Of a DNA stretch of 55,519 bases, positions 47,154-55,519 are shown piece by piece. Where the stretch lies: contig MU616690.1 of NCBI GenBank assembly GCA_025201705.1, forward strand, positions 1 through 55,519, read 5' to 3'. Under the pieces are notes generated by a model, which saw only the letters and a list, made by a program, of their open reading frames with translations, ran no database searches and was not told the origin of the DNA. Both the position numbers and the translations under genes were made by a program. Position 1 is the stretch's first letter. The number at the start of each line of letters is the position of its first letter. Origin of the DNA: Dissophora ornata. Its lineage: Eukaryota > Mortierellomycota > Mortierellomycetes > Mortierellales > Mortierellaceae.

Positions 47154-48130
47154 ATGATCGTTCCACCATCCTATCGCTCCATCCCTGCACCACAGGATGC
47201 TGTCATCATGCCTATAATAGTCGGCGCAGGAAGGTCAATACATCCTAGTAAGTGCCTCCACACGGAGAATGAAGACATATCTCTGCTCTCACACATGCAC
47301 ACAAGCGCACATCGACACACACCCACATCCATCGACGACTCGGTCGAGAGCAGCTGATACACCATACCATGGATATTATGCACCTTCCAACGTGATTGAC
47401 ACTCATCTTTTTAAATCTCCTTTGTACAACAATAACGGCAACAGCCTCGAGACGATCAGATTCAATATCGTTCCTCCTCCCCATCGTCATCACAGCGGTC
47501 TTTCTGCTCATCTTGGCCATGACAGGCCTGCTGGCCCGCTGTCTCTACCGACGGTTCAAGGCTCTCCACGTCTCACCCTCACGCTCGTCAACCTCCCAGA
47601 AAACATACTATTCAACGCTCTCCGGACCTGCCAATTCACACGACAATATCAGTCACATCCACTACGACGATGACGATCTGGATGGGGACGAGCAGGCTCG
47701 ACTCCTGGCCAGACGCAGAAGCACCTCTTACTATGATGCCAACCGGTCACGCGCGCCTGTTGCAGTCGTGATCCAACACGATGCCAAAGGGCGACCTATC
47801 TCCACCTGGTCCACGGCCAGCTCTGTCGCTGCACAGAGAGGCGAAGAGCTGTCACAGTGGAGTCGTCGAAGGGACGATCTAATCAAGATTTATGGAAAGA
47901 ATAACCTAAACTCGAGCTCGTTTGCAGAGAATGAGGATCTGGAGGAAGAGCCAGAACAGGAGGAGCAGGAGGAGCAGGAGGAAGAGCAGGAGGGACAGGA
48001 ATTGAGCCAGGGACAATGGCAAGAAACAGTAAGGCAGGCTGGAGAGCTGAGCAATGATCACAGCCACGAGACGCCCGAAGATGCTGATAGCAATGAACAG
48101 CCACGCAATGGCGCCCCAGTCAAGCGCTGA
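47154..48130 (+). CDS. Single-pass membrane protein of unknown function
   Basis: No family is recognised. The exon at 47154-47247 carries the ATG and 31 codons. It is followed by GTAAGT, and the next exon, 47445-48130, joins in phase after AACAG, giving 259 aa. Without the intron the downstream frame has no ATG and a stop at 47393. The protein has a short N-terminal part (MIVPPSYRSIPAPQ), one clear TM (FLLPIVITAVFLLILAMTGLL) followed by CLYRRFK, which suggests the C-terminus is cytosolic. A Ser/Arg-rich region comes next (ARLLARRRSTSYYD). A Glu/Gln-rich run (about residues 190-210) follows, possibly coiled or disordered, and the end is polar. The layout recalls small fungal sensor or adaptor membrane proteins, but this is only a resemblance. 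Confidence 0.6.
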
Positions 48131-48599
48131 ATGAGTCGGAGGAAGAATGATTTGTAGATACATGTATATATCATTGAGCGTGCTTGGCAGCACTAGTAGC
48201 GTCCATATAGTATTGTAAGCTTGCCATCACACCATCATCATCATCATTGTCATCAACGTCTATGCCAATGTCACTATCCCGCAGAGTTGATTGCGATCGC
48301 TCCCACGCGTCATGTAGAAAGAAAGAGGGGCTGTTTCATGACTCCGGCTACTTCATTTGAAGTTCAAGTGACATTCTTCACGCTCTTTTCACTTTGAAAG
48401 AAAACAAAAGACAAGCGGTGCATCTTTGAACTTTCAGCGATAAGCCGACGCGCTATCATAGAGCAGATAATCCGTTTCGACCCACTCATTGTCCAAATCG
48501 AGGACACACATTTCTGTTAATAAAGTTTGTTCGACACCATTGTGTCAAACAATATGAAAGTTCGTCCATCATGAGCCACAAAGTGTCAACCAAATCCCT

Positions 48600-48845
48600 A
48601 TGGCGTTTGACGTTGCACGGCCAGATCACACTTGACCACCATACCGCACCCCAGCTGCACAGGGGTCCCAAAACCACTCGTCAATCGCGCGCGTTGAGGA
48701 GGCAATGCATTGGTATGGTGTCCATGTCAATCTTGAACATGCCGAGGTCAAGGAGCACTTGTCTTATCCTGCGTATTACCAATCCGTCCAACATCAGCTG
48801 GCCCTGAATACAAGCGGCAATGATAACCAACCACCGGGAGTGTAG
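48600..48845 (+). pseudogene. Coding-like fragment with an in-frame TGA
   Basis: The frame from an ATG at 48600 reads 11 codons to a TGA (48633-48635). It then stays open for 69 codons to TAG at 48843-48845. The second part has protein-like composition (VEEAMHWYGVHVNLEH, HLSYPAYYQSVQHQLAL) and no low complexity. No homologous family came to mind. It could be the last exon of an unrecognised gene, with possible acceptors at CCAG and CACAG just after the TGA, a decayed gene piece, or chance. The rest of the 48131-49172 gap shows nothing clear. Confidence 0.3.
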
Positions 48846-49172
48846 ATGCTCGCAGTCGAACGAGTGAGGGCGCTCAGAGCACATCGCTTTCGGGACACAA
48901 GGAGCTCTCTGCGCCGTGGCCATGGCCCTCAGCCCAAATCAACAAACAACAACAAAAATAAAACGCTCGAGGAAGCACTTGCTGACGTCTTTTGCGCGTC
49001 GACGTGTTGTCGTTTCATCGTTTGTTGTTAGTCAGCGAGCTCTACGCGATTCTTTGTTTTCTTTTTCCTCATTCCCCTTCCTCGCTCCTGCATTCATAAT
49101 CCCATTTCACCAAACAGACGAATTCCATCTCTACTCAAACCAGGAGTCTTTTTCAGCACAGCCAGTTTTCAC

Positions 49173-50613
49173 TTGCGTATCGGTTACCTGTCCAAGGTTG
49201 GGGCTGCGGTTACGGCGTTCTTTGCCCCGCCACTGTTCCACCTCTCAGACGGCCAGCCCTCTGCCACAGAGCTGGCCCCTGTCAAGTCCGTGGCCATCAT
49301 TGGTACGTACATTCCGATGTCAGTCCCATCCCCTCTCCTCTGCCTGGAAAAAAGCCCTCGGTGTGCGCTCCATCACTCTATTATACACATGTGCTACGAA
49401 ACAAGGCAATTGCAGAAATACGACACGCGTTATTCATTCTCTGAAAAAAGAATATCGCGTGCGTGTGTGCATTTTTCGCGTCAGTTGGTTTAGTTTTTTA
49501 AAACCCCGCACTTACTCTTTGTTCTTCAGGTGCCGGAGCTGCTGGCTCCTCAACAGCGTACTACCTAAGCAAGTTCCTCGATCAGCCTCAACTCTCCCGC
49601 AAGCACCTTGACCACTCCATCACCATCTTTGAACAGTCCGACAAGATCGGTGGCCGCTGCGCTGCGTTCCGGGTCAGAAACCATGGCGCTGAGAGGGAGT
49701 ACGAGTACATCGAGGTCGGAGCCAGTATCTTTGTGGAAGTCAATTACAACCTTGTTGAGGCCGCCAAGGAGTTTGGCCTGAAGACCAAACCCTTGGATGA
49801 TGAGTTGTTGGCGATCTGGGATGGGAAAGAATTTATTTTTGAGGAGAGTCAGTGGAAATTTTGGTCCATCTTAAAAGCCCTAGGAAGGTGGGGTCGATCG
49901 CCTATCAAGGTAAAAGGCTGCAAACAGAAGAACTGCACGACTGAAAAAAACGAAAAGAAGAGAAAGAAAAGTCATTGGGATTGGGATTGGGGCAAAGATG
50001 GGATTGTTGACGTTCTCTATCTTTTGCCATAAACAGATGAAATCGCTCTTGAAATATAATGTGGGCAATCTCCTGGAAAGCTACAAGTCCACCGAAGTTT
50101 TCCACTCAATCTCCGGGTTTGCCAAGAAATTCAAACTCGACACAGTTGCCTCAAAGCTCTCTCATCTGTTCCTCCAGGAGAGTGGCATCAGTGAGCAATA
50201 CAGCAAAGAGATCATCGAAGTGGCCACCCGCGTCAACTACGGATCCAACTTGGATGAGATCCATGCCTTGGGCACACTGGTCTCGATGGCAGCGGAAAAT
50301 GCACTTCAGATCCAGGATGGCAACTTTCAGATCTTTGAGGGGATGGTCGGTCGAAGCAATGCCCAGGTCAGGTTGAATACAAAGGTTGCGCGTATCCGCA
50401 GGATCGAGGCAGAATATGACGGTGGTGAATCGCGATTCGAGGTGACGACGGTGACAGGACACAAGGAGATCTTTGACTCTATTGTCATTGCTGCGCCCAT
50501 CGCAAGTGTTTTCTCTTTTTCTCTTGTTCTTCTGGGTCCTCTTTGCCGCAAAAGCACGCTCCAGGAACATTGTTAGCTAATCCAATCCCCGTAACTGTTC
50601 TGATACGCCGCGC

Positions 50614-50666
<53 letters not shown>

Positions 50667-51406
50667 GAATTTGAATTTGAACAGGACTCAACCAACATTG
50701 ACTTTGATCTGCAGCTGCCTCCCCAACCCAAAGTCGCCTACCGCACCATCTACGCGACATTTGTGCGAGGTTATGTCAACCCCGGTTATTTCCACGCCAC
50801 GTCCGCCAAAAGCTTTCCCACTCACATCCTCACCACCAAATCGGATGCAGAGTTTACATCGCTTAGCATTCAAGTCAGGCTGAACAACGGCGAGACTGTA
50901 ACCAAGATCTTTTCGCCGGAGCCGATTAAGGAAGAACTGCTTGATCGGCTTTACCTGAATCGGACCTGGGTCAAGAGCAAAGCCTGGAAGGCGTACCCAC
51001 GGCTGCAGCCACTTCCGTCGGATGTTGATCTCGATGGCAAGATCAACATTGACGCCGAATCAGACACATTCTCGGGAATCAATGACATGCAGCAGGACCA
51101 GGTTGTTCTCAACCAAAAGCAAAAACAGGAGATGGAAAAGAAGCAGCAGCTGGATGCCATCTGGGGTCAGGTTGAGGTCGTGCCAGGCGTCTTTTACGTG
51201 AACGCCTTTGAAGCCCTCGTTTCGGTAAGCAACGCGCCATGCCTGAAGATTTCTTCGCCATCTTTTATTGATGTCAGACATATCCGATGATTATATAACG
51301 CTTTTAGACCATGGAGACCGAAACGATCGCCGGAAAGAACGTCGCAAGACTAGTGCGCGACCGTATCCTCGGCTACTGCCCCGTCGAAAAGCAGTTCAAG
51401 CCATAA
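49173..51406 (+). CDS. PCYOX1: Prenylcysteine oxidase (farnesylcysteine lyase)
   Basis: This FAD-dependent lysosomal/vacuolar enzyme cleaves the thioether of prenylcysteines during turnover of prenylated proteins. Exons ...-49302, 49530-49909, 50037-50501, 50685-51224 and 51308-51406 join in frame, giving about 537 aa from 49173 (human about 505). The FAD-binding Rossmann motif IIGAGAAGSSTAYYL spans the first junction. IFEQSDKIGGRCAAF, the family segment YIEVGASIF and IVIAAPI before the fourth exon follow. The C-terminus (GKNVARLVRDRILGYC) is the usual end. The start is unresolved: the frame has no ATG between the stop at 49027-49029 and the first intron. An upstream ATG at 48922 could join by an intron of about 140 nt (GTTTGT...TTTTTCAG). 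The third intron is GC-AG and holds a 51-base T run. Confidence 0.88.
50615..50665 (+). repeat. 51-base poly-T run inside a PCYOX1 intron
   Basis: The third intron (50502-50684) contains an unbroken run of 51 T residues, ending 18 bases before the AG acceptor. It acts as an extreme polypyrimidine tract. It may be a reverse-inserted poly-A tail or a slippage product, and its length is probably not exact. Confidence 0.9.
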
Positions 51407-51429
51407 TCAAAGAAAATAACCACTTCGTA

Positions 51430-51435
51430 AATAAA
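51430..51435 (+). terminator. AATAAA poly(A) signal for PCYOX1
   Basis: An exact hexamer lies 24 bases after the PCYOX1 stop, in the 168-bp convergent gap with ARS2. Confidence 0.45.
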
Positions 51436-51574
51436 TGTTGGTTGCATCGGTTTTTATTGAAAGGCGAAGGATTAAAGACAGGTCAATGACCAAGCAAATG
51501 CTGATGTTCTATTCCACTTGCAAAGTAAATGTGTTGTTATTTACGATAAACTCTACGCACAATATGCTACGATT

Positions 51575-54500
51575 CTACCACAAGTTGTATTTAGAGTCGA
51601 TGTCGCCTTCGGCTGGTGCATCCAGATCCACATAAGACTTGACCTTGCGGGGATCCGACATCCTACTGTAATGACCAAACGCACAAAAACCAAGCTCACG
51701 AACGTCAGTCTGCGGCACAAAAGGCAGCATTCAAATATTCCCTTCCACAAGAAGAATCTCTTCAAGTTTACCTTCTGGGGTCAAGCATCATTGATGGAGG
51801 GCGGGAAGGCACCAAGTCAGGCCTGCTTGCTTTCGATTTGTCCGCACCTTCGTCTTTCGATCCACGGCGCTTTGCAATGTCAAACCCAATTCTGGGGATC
51901 TGATCCATAGGCGTTCCTGTCATGGCACCTGTGGCCGGGAAGGAAGGTGGCATGAAATTTGGCGGGAAGGTGGGCATGAAAGGCATCCCCATAGAATGTC
52001 CTGGCATAAAGCTAATCGGCATGGGAGGTCCTCCAAACATCGGCGCGGGCATGCTGAATCCAAATCCTGCTGGTGGCGGTTGCTGCTGCTGCGCTGATGG
52101 ATTGATATGGTTGGGGTCCAGAATGTAGTTATTGAAAAGAAGAATCTATGGGTGAGAGAGTAAAAGATATATTGCAAAGATTAGCCGAGAGAGCCATAGT
52201 CTATCGTCGTCTCACAAACAAATAGTTCTGTCCAATCGCATACGCTGTTCTCAATCGTCTTGATCTCCTCCGGATGTTTAGTACGGATATGCTTGTGAAC
52301 AAATTCTTCACCCCGGAATGGCTTCGTGCAGACCTTGCAGCGCCACTTGGTCGGCTCGTCCTGCTGAGTCTTGCTCTGCAAGAATTTGGTAATGGCCCTG
52401 AATGAAAGTAAGGCGAGCGACATTGTAAGCATATTGACTTCATCCTCTTCCGGGGGCATATCCTGTTGCTACGATCAACAAGGCACGTACTTTTCAAGTG
52501 ACTTTCCCCCCAGCTTCACAATTTCTTCATCCGTTGGAAGTTTAATCTTCAGGTTGAGCTTTTGTTCCAGATTCTTGACCCAAATAGCGCCTACAGAAAC
52601 ATATCACACGTTAGCTCTCACTGATACAAAATAAATTATGGATACGTGCAGTCTGAATAAACACCTCAACAAATGCATACCCTTGGAGTTGACAGGAACC
52701 TTGGATTCCGGGTTGCGGTAGTGTTTGCTGCATTTCCGTGTGAACTCCTCGGCATTATCACTATCACCTCCACAGTAGTAGCAGAATAGATGTACTTGAC
52801 GCAGGTACTCAATAAACAAATCCAGCGACCGACGCTAGCGATTTAAAGAATAAGTCAGTTGGTCAGTAAGTCGTGAACTCTCTCTTAACTCACTGGTTCA
52901 GTTGTTCTATGATCCAGGCATACCTCATTTGCGCGCAGGGCGATTGCCAGTGCTGCGTCCTCATGCTCGCCCTCATCCATCGTGGCATCTGATGATTCCA
53001 AGATCACATCCTTGAGTCGCGCCTGCAACAGGGACGCCCCATCAAAAACCGTTGACTCTGATTCCATCTCCGTGGGACCTGTCAAATTCTTATCACAAAT
53101 TTTGGCGATCTCGACCGCCAATTCGTGATCGGCATGAATCCTAGCCTCAGTGTTGGCAATCTCATGTGTGTATCTGGCGCGGGTCGGTCGGTGGGGTGTC
53201 GTCACAACCTGAAAATCCTCTGTTGCTGGTTCGCTTAAACTGCCCAATGCCTCCTGGAGATCCGTTCCTGCCTTGAACTTGATCCAGCCGATTCTCTGCA
53301 GCTCTTTCAAAGGATGGGGCTCTGACAGCGAGAGCATCAAAAAGCCTTCGATTTTTTCGCAGCGCTGTTGAAAGAAAGCAATATCAATGGACAATGCACC
53401 TAGTTTAGTCATAGAACTATGGCACATCGATACTTTTAAAATCATGAGTTTATGCCACGCACGCATACCTCCAAGATCGAAGCCCGGGCGACGTTTGGGA
53501 GGATGGTTCTCAGGTACAACCAACAGTCGGTGTCATCCTCCGTAGTCTTTATGTCGCCATCTTTATCTACTTGCTCGGATGACCCTCCGTCGGCATCCGA
53601 TTTTTCCGCCTTAGCCCCTGCTGCTGCACTAGCTTTCTTCGCTAAAGCTTCGTCACATGTTGTATTATCGTATTTCCCTGCCGCCAAATCTTCAATGAAC
53701 TTGCCGTAACGTGCCTTCCGTAAAGTACGCGCTTCCTCGGCACGAGTCTTTGAAAAGTCGGGATGATATTTTTCCTGGAACCACGCCTCAGCCTTGTGAG
53801 CATCGAAAAACGACGCGTACTGTTTGGCTGTGAATTCTTCTTTGTAAGTCCCGTACCGGGTCTGCAGCTCCTCATCTGTGTAGCGCTTATAACGATGCGA
53901 GGCTCGGTCGAGGTTCCTGAGATGTTCGCAATACTGCTTGAATGAGATCAAATGATCCAACTTCATGGGATCGTCGATCCTATCTGAATTTCCCCAGGAC
54001 ATGTCGCCATAAGACATGGAGTCTGGTCCATCCATGTCGCCATAGCCGTCATCTCGGCGTCTAAGAATTGACAGGTTGGAGAAAGATTTAGCTAAGCGCT
54101 TGCGACATGCGATCGGAGACAGATCATGGCGAGCGGAATCGAATTAGTCTATATTCTCGCTATCACCTTTACCTTTGCCCGCGATAATCGCCATATCCTC
54201 CTGGTCCATCAAAGCGGTTGCCAAAGTGATCAGGTCGGTTGTATCTAGGGGCAGGATTATATCCATCTCTATCATAATTGGGGATGTAGCGATCGCCGGG
54301 ATCGTCATCGCCATCTTTGGAGGAAGAACGGTTCCTCCGTGGTCGTCTCTCTGAAAAGAGTTGTAACGTTGAAGTAATAATAATAAAAGAGTCAATATGA
54401 AATTCATAGCAACTCTTGCAGAAAGGATAGACTGTAACTGCTAGTTGTCCTTGATGGGCTGTAATGTGCATGGCTAACCTCTATCGTCTGGAGAGGCCGA

Positions 54501-54632
54501 GGCCTTTCTTCTCCTCTTGTCTCGGCCAAAATCATCCTTCTCGGGGCTTCGTTCGCGCCGGAATTTGTCGCGGCCACGCGAGCTGGACTCGTCGTCCGAG
54601 TAGTCTCCTCGACCGTAATAATCCTTTGGCAT
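51575..54632 (-). CDS. SRRT: ARS2/SERRATE (SRRT) RNA-processing scaffold
   Basis: ARS2 links the nuclear cap-binding complex to RNA decay, 3' processing and small-RNA pathways. Nine exons (54632-54479, 54350-54173, 54060-53469, 53364-52924, 52834-52681, 52590-52491, 52397-52244, 52145-51772, 51662-51575) join in frame to 744 aa, a little shorter than human (about 870). The N-terminus is Arg/Ser/Asp-rich (SSSRGRDKFRRERSPEKDD). The DUF3546-type domain follows (LISFKQYCEHLRNLDRASH, YKEEFTAKQYASFF). The central ARS2 core has FIEYLRQVHLFCYYCGG. A C2H2 zinc finger is WRCKVCTKPFRGEEFVHKHI (about 556-577), then FNNYILDP. A Met/Pro/Gly-rich region follows, and the end DPRKVKSYVDLDAP matches the conserved C-terminal cap-binding motif. 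The domain order is diagnostic. Confidence 0.94.
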
Positions 54633-55385
54633 CGCGATCAAGTAGATATCTAATTAACGGGATTACACGTCCTATGAGACGAATGAGATAACAACAATGG
54701 TGGTTAGGGTCCATTTATTTTTGGCAGCTGCTGTTCAACTGTGATTGTGGCGAGTCAAGAGTGAGGGGGGTTCCGGTTGTAAAACAATAAGGGGTAAAGT
54801 AGTATCGGGTCCATAGTTTATTGCTTCGCTGGGGAATTAGCCTTGGAACAAAAACGATGGAAGGGGAAGAGGAAGGGAGGATGCAGGGGTGGCGCTCAAC
54901 CTGGCATCGATAGAATGCTGTCGTGGTCGCTGGCCCGTCGCTTCCGGTGTCGTAGTCGGTCCATTCTTTGTGGGTGGAATGGAGATGCACTGATCGCTCA
55001 AAGTGGCGCGGGCTACTGAAAAAGGCGGGGATGTATCTTGTTCATTGGGATTATTCCAGGAAGCAAAAGAAAGAGGGGATGAGGGGAAGAGAAAGAATCA
55101 AGAGGATGCGAGAAGGAGTCAGAGGAAGAAAGCGGCCTTACCCCAAAGACAACGGAGGATGAGAAATGAGATTAAGGAAGAATCAAGAGAGATGCTGATG
55201 AGTCCATCCCTCGATGCAATCAGGCCCCTCAGATCTCCTCGTACAAGCTGACATTACACTTATCACACAGCAAGCACATGTTCACAAATACAGAGACGTA
55301 AACTTTTCGCGAAGAAAACAGCATAATTCTTGCCATAATTCCCTGATTGGCCGAAATCTTTTGCAGGAAATAAGCGTTTATTAGG
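54633..55385. other. Region upstream of ARS2 with no recognised gene
   Basis: About 750 bases between the ARS2 start and the possible edge gene. It holds purine-rich plus-strand stretches (about 55055-55200), which read as pyrimidine-rich on the minus strand and could be the ARS2 leader or a spacer. No convincing gene was seen. Confidence 0.4.
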
Positions 55386-55517
55386 TCAAAGGTCACTCCC
55401 TGCACCCACCTCATCCACACCTTTCACCTCACGAACCGAGCTTCTGAGAGACGCAACGGCAGTTTGCATATACTCCAACGAACACTTTCTAGCTTTGCCT
55501 CCAAACGCGATTCTAAC
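55386..55517 (-). CDS. Possible 3' end of a gene running off the right edge
   Basis: The minus strand from 55517 reads VRIAFGGKARKCSLEYMQTA and continues through SLRSSVREV to a TGA at 55386-55388. It has helical, protein-like composition. A GTGAAA after residue 30 could be a splice donor, with a possible short last exon ending LYEEI at about 55229. No family is recognised, and the fragment is too short to decide. Confidence 0.3.
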   Translation of the reverse strand, partial: VRIAFGGKARKCSLEYMQTAVASLRSSVREVKGVDEVGAGSDL

Positions 55518-55519
55518 CA

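Overview
The window looks like a piece of nuclear genome from an early-diverging fungus, most likely Mortierella-like or another Mucoromycota. It carries a fused histidine-biosynthesis HisH-HisF (HIS7) gene, which animals lack. It also has small, numerous introns (about 70 can be placed, mostly 80-200 nt). Several gene families are better known from animals than from yeasts: full-length VAMP7, ARS2/SRRT, SART3-type Prp24, prenylcysteine oxidase, a rolling-stone-like membrane protein and a FAAP100-like Fanconi protein. Pyrimidine-rich leaders and simple repeats lie between the genes. The taxonomic placement is inference.

Layout, left to right: PIP5K (+, 1157-5116); HIS7 (-, 5950-7868); an Inp54-like inositol-polyphosphate 5-phosphatase (-, 8379-10400); a 2.7 kb gap without a recognised gene; a six-TM rolling-stone/FAR-17a-like protein (+, 13121-15669); BRAP2/ETP1 E3 ligase (-, 15828-18264); BUD31 (-, 18569-19388) divergent from MIC10 (+, 19639-20143); VAMP7 (+, 20580-21983); CCT2 (-, 22264-24501); the SWI/SNF subunit SWI1/ARID1 (+, 25553-31103); a 2H phosphoesterase (+, 31503-32240); a decayed Ty3/gypsy retroelement fragment (about 32440-33030); SART3/PRP24 with 21 exons (-, 33140-37994); a 2.3 kb gap; a fungal low-complexity protein with an unusually long intron (+, 40303-43307); a FAAP100-like gene (-, 43608-46746) divergent from a single-pass membrane protein (+, 47154-48130); a coding-like fragment with an in-frame stop (48600-48845); prenylcysteine oxidase with no visible ATG (+, about 49173-51406); ARS2 (-, 51575-54632); and perhaps a partial gene at the right edge (-).

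There is no operon-like unit. Several neighbours touch RNA processing (BUD31, SART3, ARS2), phosphoinositides (PIP5K and the 5-phosphatase) or membrane traffic (VAMP7), but this is probably ordinary gene order and not a linked system. Gene models were built by hand from reading frames, GT/GC-AG splice sites and remembered family sequence. In every multi-exon model the exon phases were checked to join in frame. The most interesting signals are the FAAP100 homologue in a fungus, three GC-AG introns that all use GCAAGT donors, an 11-nt microexon in SART3, a CCT2 start codon that is alone on its coding exon, and the missing ATG of the prenylcysteine oxidase gene.
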